In this document: positions 1-5,699 of the stretch, piece after piece
Layout of the letters: each line of letters opens with the position of its first letter
Position numbering within the stretch: position 1 is the first letter of the stretch
Position numbers and translations under genes: made by a program
From: Hadesarchaea archaeon
Lineage (GTDB): Archaea > Hadarchaeota > Hadarchaeia > Hadarchaeales > WYZ-LMO6
Assembly (NCBI GenBank): GCA_004347925.1
Contig: QNVD01000263.1
Coordinates: forward strand, 1-7,163
Direction of reading: 5' to 3'
Length of the DNA stretch: 7,163 bases
Notes under the pieces: generated by a model
The model's input: the letters and a program-made list of their open reading frames with translations, nothing else
Told to the model about the DNA's origin: nothing
The model's database searches: none

Positions 1-260
1 CGGGTCCAGCCGGATCATCCCCTCGGGCCGACGGGATGCGGATCCCACTTTTGTATCGGTGGAAGCAACAGAACTCACCTAATTCGAGGAAAACCTGAGT
101 AGGGGAAGAGAGGCTTCCGGAAGGGGAAAAGCCTGAGAATTTTGAAGGGGTTTCAAAGGAAGGGGCAGGACCCTGTAAGCCAGCGTGGCACATCCTCCAT
201 GAGCGTCTGCAACCGTCTAAGGCAGACCAACGATGGACTGCCGGGTTTTGAACCTAATAC
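1..260. ncRNA. Candidate structured non-coding RNA (family and strand unknown)
   Basis: No convincing reading frame lies here, but inverted repeats are dense. Hairpin 12-45 pairs GGATC/GATCC and ATCCC/GGGAT around a 3-nt bulge and continues as TCG/CGA in the loop. ACTCA 73-77 pairs with TGAGT 96-100. AGGCTT 111-116 pairs with AAGCCT 129-134 over a GGAA loop. TTTGAA 141-146 pairs with TTCAAA 152-157. A long arm at 187-242 stacks GGCA/TGCC, TCCAT/ATGGA and GTCTGC/GCAGAC with internal loops. GGGTCC 2-7 could pair with GGACCC 168-173 as a closing helix. I looked for RNase P, SRP and tRNA signatures and C/D boxes and found none. It could be a free RNA, or a leader for a minus-strand gene beyond the left edge. 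The pairing is seen; the RNA identity is inferred. Confidence 0.3.
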
Positions 261-280
261 AGACTAACCAGCTAAAGAAC

Positions 281-301
281 AAAAGGGAAAAGAAAAAAAG
301 A
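281..301 (-). terminator. T-rich archaeal-type terminator of the surface protein gene
   Basis: Read on the minus strand, a run of T with few C begins about 12 nt after the surface protein's stop codon. It holds seven or more consecutive T, then further T stretches. Archaeal RNA polymerase commonly terminates on such U-rich tracts without a hairpin. Its position directly downstream of the stop supports the call; function is inferred. Confidence 0.55.
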
Positions 302-313
302 TGGGGTTTAGGC

Positions 314-3169
314 TTACTTCCTGACCCTCAGGATGGCGATCGCAGCTATGATCAGCGCTATGATCACCAGCACCACGGCGTAGGTGCCCCAAGGCGTGAC
401 GGTTCTGGTCACCGTCACGGAGGCGGAGCTGCTGTTCATGCCGTCGCTGACGTACACCAGGATGGTGTTGGTGCCCTCCGAGAGGGCCACGCTGTAGGAG
501 AAGGTGGCGGTGTCCCCGGTTCCCGACACCGGAACCGTCACGGCCCCCGTACCAACCTGTATCCTCAGGGTGATGTCGCTCCAGTCTTCCCAGCTGTCCT
601 TGGTCACGGTTCCGGTCACCTCGATGCTGGCCTTGCTGGTCTTGGTGCCGGTCTTCGGAGAGGTTATGCTGACCTTCGGGGCGCTCGCGTCGTAGATCAC
701 GTACCCGTAGAGGGTCCTGTCGCTCTCGTTACCGGCCGCATCCGTGGCGGTAACGGCTATTCCAAGGGTCTCCCCAGCATACTGGCTCAGGTCAAGCTGG
801 GTCATCCAAGAGCCGTCCGTACCGGCCGTGGTCCTAGCAGTGGTGACCTCCGTCCAAGTCACCCCTCCGTCCGTGGTCACGTATACCTTCACCGTGGCAC
901 TGGCTTCGGCGGTACCCCTCAGCGTGAAGGTCTTGGTCTTAGTTCCGGTGGGACTGGCCAGCGTCCCAGCCGTTATGCTACCCACCAGGCTGGCCGCCGG
1001 GGGCGGGCTTGGAGCACGAGTGTCCACCGTGAACTTGATCCAGAGGTTCTCGAACCTGAAGTTGTCTCCGGCAAGGACGCGCAGGATGTAGGTGTTGTCC
1101 GCCAGCGCAGTGGGCCAGGCGTTCTCGAAGGTGAAGGTGGTGAAAACGATGTTGCCCCAGATGTTATCGATAGCGGTGGGATCGGCTTTGGGCACTAGGT
1201 TGTCCCCTCCGGGCAGGGGGTCGCCGTTCTCGTAGCAGAGGGCCACCCTGTAGCCGTAGTTGTCGTCCGTTCCGGTTATGTGCCTGCTGTTCTCCACCCC
1301 CACGGTGTCGGCTATGGTTACCCTGAGGGTAGGCTTGTTGTCCTTTATGTAAGCACCGTTCTCCGGGTAGACGAAGCGGATGGTGGGCTTGTTGTTGTCT
1401 ATCACCACGTTCTCCAGGTTCTCCGCACCTTTGTTACCGGCCTTGTCCACGATGTAAGCTCCCACCGTGTGCTTCCCATCGGAGAGAGTTAGCGTGTAGC
1501 TGACCCTTCCGGTGGGACCGGCGGTGAGCTCAATCGGGGTGTTGTCCACCAGGATCACGAGCTTCATGCCCTCGGGGCTGAAGGTCGAGGGAGTCCACAC
1601 CAAGTTGTCGTTATCGGCGTTGAGGATCCAGTTAATGGCGAAGCTGGACCTGGGGTCCCAAGCCACTGGGAAGCCCATGGCGGCTAGGTCAGGTTTCACG
1701 GGTTTCCTCCTGTCCACGAAGAGCTTGGTGTTGTCGGAGACCGAGATGGAATTACCGACGGCGTCCTTGGCATTTACCACATAGATGGTTACGAGACCAT
1801 CCCTGTTCTCGTTCTCGCTCGTGGTGTAGGTTCCCGTCCACTCCGTGCTGTCCGCGTTGGGAGTCATGGTGACGGACACGTTCTCGGTGGCCTTATTCTC
1901 CGCCACCAGCACGTTGTCGAAGGTGAAGGGCTCGTTACCCTTCACGGTGATGGTCACCTGAGTGCTCCCCTTCACCCAGCTCGGGGAGACCGAGATGGTG
2001 AGGGAAGGCGGAGCGTTGTCAACGGTGATCTGAACCGGGGTGTCCTTGGTGATGTTGTTAACGTCCGTGGTGCTCACGTAGAAGGTGTAAGTACCGGCTG
2101 CCGTGGGAGCCGCCAGGGAGACCGGGAAGGAGAGGTTCTCTCCACCCTTCAGCGTGTTGTCTCCTATGGCGGTCCATATAGTCCACTGATTTACTGAATG
2201 GTCCTGCATCCAGTTGGCGGGAACATTCTCGAAAGTTGGGGCCTGGAGTGGATTACCGTTTTCTCTGATCACTACGGTGTTTTCAAAAACTGTGGCCTTC
2301 ACGCGACCCACGATTCCCACGACGGTTCCCGCCGGTATCACGACGATGTTATCCACCAGCTCTACCTCGGCCCCTGCCATGTTGGTTCCCGACAGGGAAG
2401 GAGCAGTGTTCAGGCTGGAGGAAACACACCTGAACCTGTTGTTCGTTACTTTCACCTCTATTTCAGCCGTGAGGGCAAAGTTCTCGTTCTCCAGCGTGTT
2501 TTCTGGATTACTCACCACCTTGAGCAACGTATTTTCTGGCAATATTACAGTGTTGCCACTCTCCCATATCACGAGGGTGTCCTGTACCAGCCTCAGCCTG
2601 TTATCAGTGAGTACGACCGGAAGGGCTACGGGAACCTTCAGGTTCTCCTTGTTGTCCGCCATATAGGTAGAGTTTATCAGGTTTTGCATGTTCTCAGTGT
2701 TGGTTGGCTGTCGAGGCTCCATTATGGCGTTGTCCCTCAGGGTGTAGATGTAGCCCTGATAGTAGAACCGATTCTCCACGGGGATTATCACATCGGTGTT
2801 CTCAGGGATAACGAAGTACGAGTTTTCAGTCGTGTTGTCGAGTTCAACTTCGAGGATGGTACCAGCAGGCAGGACCACTTTATTATCGGCCACCTCCACC
2901 TGATTGTCCTTTAAGAGCTTCTTCAGCGGGTATCCACCCTTCCAGTCGCTGCCGCTCGGGAGGGTAATCTGAACGCTCTTGATGGCGTCCGAGCCCGAGG
3001 CGTTGGTCACGGTGAAGGTGAAAACGCGGTTCTCTCCTCCCTTCACCACCGTCTTGTCCACGGAAACCGAGGGCGTGTGCGCTGCGCTTACCGTCGTGCT
3101 CACCGAGAGCCCCGCTGCCAGCGAGGCTAGCATCAGCGCTGCGATCGCTATGGCTGCCTTTTCCTTCAT
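314..3169 (-). CDS. Secreted, membrane-anchored multi-domain Ig-like surface protein
   Basis: This 951-residue protein has a signal peptide (residues 1 to about 29, charged MKEK start, Ala/Leu-rich core, VSA|A cleavage-like site). A C-terminal membrane helix at about 929-947 ends in RVRK, so the body should face outside, tethered to the membrane. Beta-rich segments fill the rest. Residues 33-75 resemble a CARDB/DUF11-type domain. Residues 96-315 carry short VVxPxxT repeats. Ig-like domains follow at about 340-385, 387-485, 490-592, 594-716, 735-827 (with the DGGVTW and ATDAAGNESD motifs of bacterial/archaeal Ig-like folds) and 829-921. Eight N-glycosylation sequons are present (N56, N112, N166, N345, N372, N430, N814, N912). 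Only two Cys occur. The start is set by ATG with GGAGGT six bases upstream and a TATA box. Asn is abnormally often preceded by Asp or Glu in residues 46-708. It may be an S-layer or adhesion protein; no catalytic motif is visible. Confidence 0.93.
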   Translation of the reverse strand: MKEKAAIAIAALMLASLAAGLSVSTTVSAAHTPSVSVDKTVVKGGENRVFTFTVTNASGSDAIKSVQITLPSGSDWKGGYPLKKLLKDNQVEVADNKVVLPAGTILEVELDNTTENSYFVIPENTDVIIPVENRFYYQGYIYTLRDNAIMEPRQPTNTENMQNLINSTYMADNKENLKVPVALPVVLTDNRLRLVQDTLVIWESGNTVILPENTLLKVVSNPENTLENENFALTAEIEVKVTNNRFRCVSSSLNTAPSLSGTNMAGAEVELVDNIVVIPAGTVVGIVGRVKATVFENTVVIRENGNPLQAPTFENVPANWMQDHSVNQWTIWTAIGDNTLKGGENLSFPVSLAAPTAAGTYTFYVSTTDVNNITKDTPVQITVDNAPPSLTISVSPSWVKGSTQVTITVKGNEPFTFDNVLVAENKATENVSVTMTPNADSTEWTGTYTTSENENRDGLVTIYVVNAKDAVGNSISVSDNTKLFVDRRKPVKPDLAAMGFPVAWDPRSSFAINWILNADNDNLVWTPSTFSPEGMKLVILVDNTPIELTAGPTGRVSYTLTLSDGKHTVGAYIVDKAGNKGAENLENVVIDNNKPTIRFVYPENGAYIKDNKPTLRVTIADTVGVENSRHITGTDDNYGYRVALCYENGDPLPGGDNLVPKADPTAIDNIWGNIVFTTFTFENAWPTALADNTYILRVLAGDNFRFENLWIKFTVDTRAPSPPPAASLVGSITAGTLASPTGTKTKTFTLRGTAEASATVKVYVTTDGGVTWTEVTTARTTAGTDGSWMTQLDLSQYAGETLGIAVTATDAAGNESDRTLYGYVIYDASAPKVSITSPKTGTKTSKASIEVTGTVTKDSWEDWSDITLRIQVGTGAVTVPVSGTGDTATFSYSVALSEGTNTILVYVSDGMNSSSASVTVTRTVTPWGTYAVVLVIIALIIAAIAILRVRK
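1046..3034 (-). repeat. Zone of dispersed Asp/Glu-Asn dipeptides inside the surface protein
   Basis: Residues 46-708 hold 25 Glu-Asn and 21 Asp-Asn pairs (hand count), against about 70 Asn in total. Three places are tandem: ENEN at 227-230 and 452-455, and DNDN at 519-522. Forty pairs are coded GANAAC and six GANAAT. Residues 709-951 have no such pair and only three Asn. Only three of the 46 pairs (N112, N345, N430) fall in an N-glycosylation sequon, so glycosylation does not explain them. Several pairs sit where a beta-turn is expected, for example PENT in positions equivalent to PAGT. Confidence 0.85.
2300..2881 (-). repeat. Degenerate VVxPxxT beta-strand repeats in the surface protein
   Basis: Four related strand-turn-strand units are visible: residues 96-112 (NKVVLPAGTILEVEL), 116-133 (NSYFVIPENTDVIIPV), 206-224 (NTVILPENTLLKVV) and 274-290 (NIVVIPAGTVVGIV). 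Each starts at an Asn preceded by Asp, Glu or Gly, runs through three or more hydrophobic residues to Pro, then two turn residues, Thr, and a second hydrophobic strand. A fifth, weaker unit starts at 297 (NTVVIRENG). They are diverged at the DNA level, so they are old repeats rather than a recent expansion. Confidence 0.5.
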
Positions 3170-3175
3170 CTTTCT

Positions 3176-3181
3176 ACCTCC
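3176..3181 (-). promoter_or_regulatory. Ribosome binding site of the surface protein gene
   Basis: Minus-strand GGAGGT lies six bases upstream of the ATG at 3169. It is a full anti-SD match in an A-rich leader and fixes this start codon. Confidence 0.85.
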
Positions 3182-3211
3182 TTTTTTTTCGGTTCAACCT
3201 TCCAGAGGGGG

Positions 3212-3220
3212 CTATTTAAG
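3212..3220 (-). promoter_or_regulatory. TATA box of the surface protein gene
   Basis: Minus-strand CTTAAATAG is a near-ideal archaeal TATA box, with CGAAA just upstream as a possible BRE. Initiation about 25 nt downstream (near 3190) would give a leader of about 20 nt containing the GGAGGT. This fits a strongly expressed surface protein. Confidence 0.75.
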
Positions 3221-3280
3221 AGTTTCGAGAACGTTGGAAGACGAAGGGGGCATCGACGGGAGGCGAAAGGACCTTCTTCG

Positions 3281-3302
3281 TAATACTTTTTCATCTAATA
3301 AG
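3281..3302 (+). promoter_or_regulatory. AT-rich patch, possible distal promoter before moaC
   Basis: TAATACTTTTT (3281-3291) and CTAATAA (3295-3301) form an AT island in otherwise GC-rich sequence. Initiation about 25 nt downstream of the first would fall near 3311, just where the 3312-3335 hairpin begins. The surface protein already has a better TATA box at 3212, so this patch more likely serves a rightward transcript, but the strand is not proven. Confidence 0.35.
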
Positions 3303-3311
3303 GCATACGCA

Positions 3312-3413
3312 CTCCCTCGGAGGAGGCCGAGGGGGAGCCCGGAGCCGTGATTTCCGCCCTCCCCAAGTCCCTACGAGCCTCCGGAAATCCCCGAGGAAGG
3401 TCCCCGAGAAGGT
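3312..3413 (+). other. Structured upstream region of moaC: two inverted repeats
   Basis: CCCTCGG 3314-3320 pairs perfectly with CCGAGGG 3327-3333 over a six-base loop, extending to about nine pairs with a G-T wobble. GATTTCCG 3349-3356 pairs perfectly with CGGAAATC 3382-3389 around a 25-base loop. No reading frame here looks real. It could be a structured 5' leader of moaC transcribed from the AT-rich patch at 3281, a separate small RNA, or protein-binding DNA. The pairing is seen; the role is inferred. Confidence 0.35.
3389..3413 (+). repeat. Short tandem repeat upstream of moaC
   Basis: CCCCGAGGAAGGT (3389-3401) is followed directly by CCCCGAGAAGGT (3402-3413), the same unit minus one G. 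Its start abuts the 3382-3389 arm of the inverted repeat. It might be a paired operator or a simple duplication. Confidence 0.6.
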
Positions 3414-3437
3414 TTTACCGACCTCCCACCCGGTAAG

Positions 3438-3467
3438 GGTTAAGACGGGGGAGGGGGAGGAGGGGAG
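3438..3467 (+). promoter_or_regulatory. Proximal TATA-like element and G-rich SD tract of moaC
   Basis: GGTTAAGA (3438-3445) is centred about 26 nt before the ATG, the archaeal TATA-to-start distance for a leaderless transcript. Between it and the ATG lies a long purine tract including GGGGGAGGAGGGGAG, a strong but very close SD-like sequence. The TATA match is weak. Confidence 0.4.
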
Positions 3468-3899
3468 ATGAGGACGGTGGACGTGAGCGGGAAGGGGGAG
3501 GTGGTGAGGAGGGCCAGGGCGGAGGGGAGGATCCTGCTCAGGCCCGAGACGGTTAGGGCCATAAGGGAGGGGAGGGTGGAGAAGGGGGATCCCCTGGCGG
3601 CGGCGGAGCTGGCCGCCCTCCTGGCCTGCAAGCGCACCCCCGAGCTCCTCCCCCACTGCCACCCCCTCCCCCTCACCCACGTGGAGGCCAGGGTGGAGCC
3701 CTGCGAGGACGGGGTTAGGGCGGAGGTGGAGGTCAGGACCGTGGCCAGGACGGGGGTGGAGATGGAGGCCCTCACGGGGGTATCCGTGGCCCTCCTGACC
3801 GTGTGGGACATGGTGAAGGGGATGGAGAAGGACGAGGGGGGACGGTACCCCTCCACCAGGATCACGGACATAAGGGTGGTGGAGAAGGTCAAGGGGTGA
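3468..3899 (+). CDS. moaC: Cyclic pyranopterin monophosphate synthase MoaC
   Basis: MoaC, with the radical-SAM enzyme MoaA, converts GTP to cyclic pyranopterin monophosphate, the first stage of molybdenum/tungsten cofactor synthesis in the cytoplasm. The 143-residue product covers the whole family core. It opens with VDVSGKGE and continues with KGDPLAAAELAALLACKRT (K39), the LLPHCHPLPLTHV block (H63, H65), the TGVEMEALTGVSVALL block (E98, E100) and WDMVKGMEKD (D114, K117). These match the conserved Lys, His, Glu, Asp and Lys active-site positions of E. coli MoaC (K51, H77, D128 and K131 by family knowledge). It is shorter than the roughly 160-residue bacterial enzyme, lacking the N-terminal extension before VDVS and part of the C-terminal tail, as is usual in archaea. 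It ends 22 bp from the convergent ATPase gene. No moaA is nearby. Confidence 0.96.
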   Translation: MRTVDVSGKGEVVRRARAEGRILLRPETVRAIREGRVEKGDPLAAAELAALLACKRTPELLPHCHPLPLTHVEARVEPCEDGVRAEVEVRTVARTGVEMEALTGVSVALLTVWDMVKGMEKDEGGRYPSTRITDIRVVEKVKG

Positions 3900-3921
3900 G
3901 CGGGTCCCCCGGGCTGACGGC

Positions 3922-5034
3922 TCAGATGAGCCCCATGAGGGAGGCCCTCCTGAGCATGGGATCCGCCAGCCGGTACTCCTCCTCCACCCTCCGGACGAAG
4001 CCCGCGTCAATCAGCTTCTGGAGGAGGGTGCTCACGGCCTTCCCCGGAACCCCCCTCCCCTCCGCCCTCTCCACCGCCTCCTTCACCTCCCGCCAGCGGG
4101 CGGGCTCGGAGAGCCTCCGGACGAGGATCCGGTACCTGCGGGCGGCGGCCTCCCTGCCCACCAGGAAGTTCTGGAACTCCTCGGCCGCCATCCTCGCCCC
4201 CTCCTCCACCACCCGCCTGAGCACCTGCTCGTCCGCCCTCCCCGCGGCCCTGCACCTCGCCCCGAAAAAGGTGAGCCACCCTATGATCCCGTCCATCTCC
4301 CTCAGGACCTCCTCCTGGAGGTCAGGTGGGATCCTCAGCCCCGCCTGCTCCGCCCCCCTCTCCAGGAACTCCCTCGCCTCCCGCTCCCCCAGGTGGGGGA
4401 GCTCTATCTCCACCCTGAACCTCCCGTAAAGGGGGGCCCGGGGGTTCTCCTCCCCCAGGAAGTCCCTGAGCAAGCCCACCTTGGAGCCCGTCACGATGAC
4501 CTGGACGTTGGGCACGTAGTCGTAGAGGTGGGCGAGGGGACCCGTGAGGTCATAGCCCGCCAGCTTCCCGAACTCCTGCGCCTCATCTATGGCCAGGATC
4601 AGCCTTCCCCTCCTCGCCAGCGCCTTGATGACCTCCAGGGGATCGGCCACCCGGGAGGGGGGAGCCCACCCGAGGGAAACCCTGAGGTGCGGCAGGGAGA
4701 GCTCCACCCCCCTCAGGCCCCTGAGCGCGCCCAGGAACCTCCGGGCGAAACCCGCCCGGGAGAGCGCCTCGTTCAGGGAGCTCTCCAGCTGGCGCAGGAG
4801 CTCCTCGCGGGTGATCACCTGGCGCCCGGCGAAGACCCTTCCGTCCAGGAGGAGGTAGGGGACCTTCTCGGCGTTCAGGCAGGAGAGGAGGAGGGAGGTC
4901 TTCCCGGTCCTCCTGAGCCCCAGGAGGACGATGAGCCTGTTCCTCCTCCTGATGGAGGTCCGCAGCTCCCTCACCTGCTCCTCGAAGTCGTACAGGTCCT
5001 CCAGCCTGCTCTTGGGCGCCTCGTCGAAGTACAC
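3922..5034 (-). CDS. Archaeal STAND-type AAA+ ATPase with C-terminal winged helix
   Basis: This 370-residue protein belongs to the archaeal ATPase family (ATPase_2, COG1672-like). The family opener FDEAPKSRLEDLYDFEEQ (3-20) is followed by Walker A GLRRTGKTS (39-47, K45) and Walker B LILAIDEAQEF (145-155, D150 and E151). A sensor-1-like VIVTGS is at 179-184, and LYGRF (202-206) carries the family's conserved Gly-Arg. Residues from about 295 form a winged-helix-like tail ending in LADPMLRRASLMGLI. Members are numerous in archaea and poorly characterised; DNA binding or a switch-like role is inferred only. GTG at 5034 is chosen because the family starts at this point, GGGGGG lies just upstream and a TATA box precedes it. 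The open frame continues to 5670 but only as an antisense shadow of moaB. The gene lies opposite to the cofactor genes, convergent with moaC and divergent from moaB, so it is probably not part of their operon. Confidence 0.9.
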   Translation of the reverse strand: MYFDEAPKSRLEDLYDFEEQVRELRTSIRRRNRLIVLLGLRRTGKTSLLLSCLNAEKVPYLLLDGRVFAGRQVITREELLRQLESSLNEALSRAGFARRFLGALRGLRGVELSLPHLRVSLGWAPPSRVADPLEVIKALARRGRLILAIDEAQEFGKLAGYDLTGPLAHLYDYVPNVQVIVTGSKVGLLRDFLGEENPRAPLYGRFRVEIELPHLGEREAREFLERGAEQAGLRIPPDLQEEVLREMDGIIGWLTFFGARCRAAGRADEQVLRRVVEEGARMAAEEFQNFLVGREAAARRYRILVRRLSEPARWREVKEAVERAEGRGVPGKAVSTLLQKLIDAGFVRRVEEEYRLADPMLRRASLMGLI

Positions 5035-5067
5035 TGTTACCCCCCTGTACCTTGTTACCCCCCTGTA
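5035..5067 (-). repeat. 15-bp direct repeat abutting the ATPase start codon
   Basis: Minus-strand TACAGGGGGGTAACA occurs exactly twice, at 5053-5067 and 5035-5049, with an 18-bp period (three-base spacer AGG). The second copy ends directly at the GTG start and supplies the G-rich ribosome binding sequence. The 18-bp period keeps the copies in frame (YRGVT-R-YRGVT), but no start codon lies upstream of them after the TATA box, so they are probably untranslated. An operator for autoregulation or a local duplication are both possible. Confidence 0.8.
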
Positions 5068-5074
5068 AATTAAT
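5066..5074 (-). promoter_or_regulatory. TATA-like box of the ATPase gene
   Basis: Minus-strand ATTAATTTA is centred about 35 nt upstream of the GTG at 5034. Initiation near 5044 would leave a leader of about 10 nt containing part of the G-run. The box overlaps the upstream copy of the direct repeat, so a protein bound there could block TBP. Confidence 0.55.
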
Positions 5075-5118
5075 CCCTTCCAGCGCCTTGTCCTCGCTTT
5101 GGAAGACTGTGGAGCACT

Positions 5119-5126
5119 CAAATATA
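5119..5126 (+). promoter_or_regulatory. TATA box of moaB
   Basis: CAAATATA is centred 24-25 nt before the moaB ATG at 5147, which predicts a leaderless or nearly leaderless transcript. AAGGGAG just before the ATG resembles an SD site but would lie upstream of such a start point. Confidence 0.6.
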
Positions 5127-5146
5127 GGGAAGGGACAAGGGAGAAG

Positions 5147-5662
5147 ATGGGCTTCGAGGAGCACAGGAGGGCCGCCCCCGGAAGGCTGAGGGTGGCGGTG
5201 ATCACCATCAGCGACTCCAGGTACAAGGCCTGGAGGGAGGGGAGGGACGAGGACCTCTCCGGGAGGATCATGGAGGAGAGGCTGAGGAAGGAGGGGCACG
5301 AGGTGACCAGGGAGATCGTGCCGGACGAGCCCGAGCTCATCCTCGGGGCGGTGAGGAAGCACCTGGAGGACCCCTCCGTAGACGTCATCCTCACCTGCGG
5401 GGGGACGGGCATCACCCGCAGGGACGTCACCATCGAGACCCTCCGCCCCCTCCTGGAGAAGGAGCTCCCCGGCTTCGGGGAGAGGCTGAGGGCCATGGGG
5501 TACGAGATGGTGGGAACCCCCGCCCTGCTGACCAGGGCCACCTTCGGGGTGGCCCGGGGGAAGCTCCTCTGCTGCCTCCCGGGAGCCCCCTCCTCCGTGG
5601 AGGTGGGGATGAAGCTCCTCCTCCCCGAGCTGGGCCACCTGGTGAAGCACGCCAGGGAGTGA
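5147..5662 (+). CDS. moaB: Molybdopterin adenylyltransferase, MoaB/MogA family
   Basis: The product activates molybdopterin by adenylylation with ATP, preparing it for metal insertion by MoeA; archaeal MoaB proteins do this job in place of bacterial MogA. The 171 residues match the family length (E. coli MoaB about 170). Visible motifs are ISDSR (21-25), DLSG (36-39), VPDEPELI (58-65, D60), TCGGTGITRRD (83-93, D93), the LLTRATFGVARGKLLCCLPGAPSSVEVG stretch (127-154), and an LLPELGHLVKHA tail. D60 and D93 correspond to the two conserved acidic positions of MogA (D49 and D82 by family knowledge). ATG at 5147 is preferred over an upstream in-frame TTG at 5099, because the longer form would translate the TATA box and adds non-conserved sequence. 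It leads moeA by 37 bp on the same strand, so the two probably form an operon. Confidence 0.94.
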   Translation: MGFEEHRRAAPGRLRVAVITISDSRYKAWREGRDEDLSGRIMEERLRKEGHEVTREIVPDEPELILGAVRKHLEDPSVDVILTCGGTGITRRDVTIETLRPLLEKELPGFGERLRAMGYEMVGTPALLTRATFGVARGKLLCCLPGAPSSVEVGMKLLLPELGHLVKHARE

Positions 5663-5668
5663 CCGGGC

Positions 5669-5699
5669 AAGTTTTAGCCTCGGGGAAAGAGGAGGGAGG
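5669..5699 (+). promoter_or_regulatory. Ribosome binding site and weak TATA-like element before moeA
   Basis: GGAGGGAGG directly precedes the moeA ATG and is a strong SD. AAGTTTTAG (5669-5677) is centred about 26 nt upstream, so moeA may also have its own promoter in addition to readthrough from moaB. Confidence 0.4.

Noticed and set aside
1..313. RNase P RNA, SRP RNA or tRNA
   Set aside because: Fragments look similar (GAGGAAAA, ACAGAAC, a GGAA tetraloop, GGTTCAAAACC), but they are in the wrong order or lack the conserved partners: no GAAAGTCC, no AGCAGC opposite the GGAA loop, and no seven-base T-loop with a pairing stem.
233..1198. 321-codon open frame on the plus strand
   Set aside because: It lies antisense to the surface protein gene, has low-complexity Gly/Arg/His-rich sequence, and begins inside the structured region without a ribosome binding site. 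It is a shadow frame. The same holds for the plus-strand frames at 2198-2914 and 2214-2666.
1046..3034. GANAAC as a DNA-level recognition motif rather than a protein feature
   Set aside because: All counted cases are in the same reading frame and six use AAT instead of AAC, which fits selection on the dipeptide better than on a DNA site. The insertion idea is kept only as one possibility.
3291..4010. 239-codon minus-strand frame opposite moaC
   Set aside because: Pro/His/Gly-rich shadow of moaC; moaC has all family motifs.
5099..5146. Upstream TTG start for moaB
   Set aside because: It would translate across the TATA box and adds 16 residues that are not part of the family; the ATG at 5147 gives the normal length.
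5035..5670. N-terminal extension of the ATPase to an ATG at 5670
   Set aside because: The added 212 codons are the antisense of moaB and run through the promoter region; the family begins at FDEAPK.
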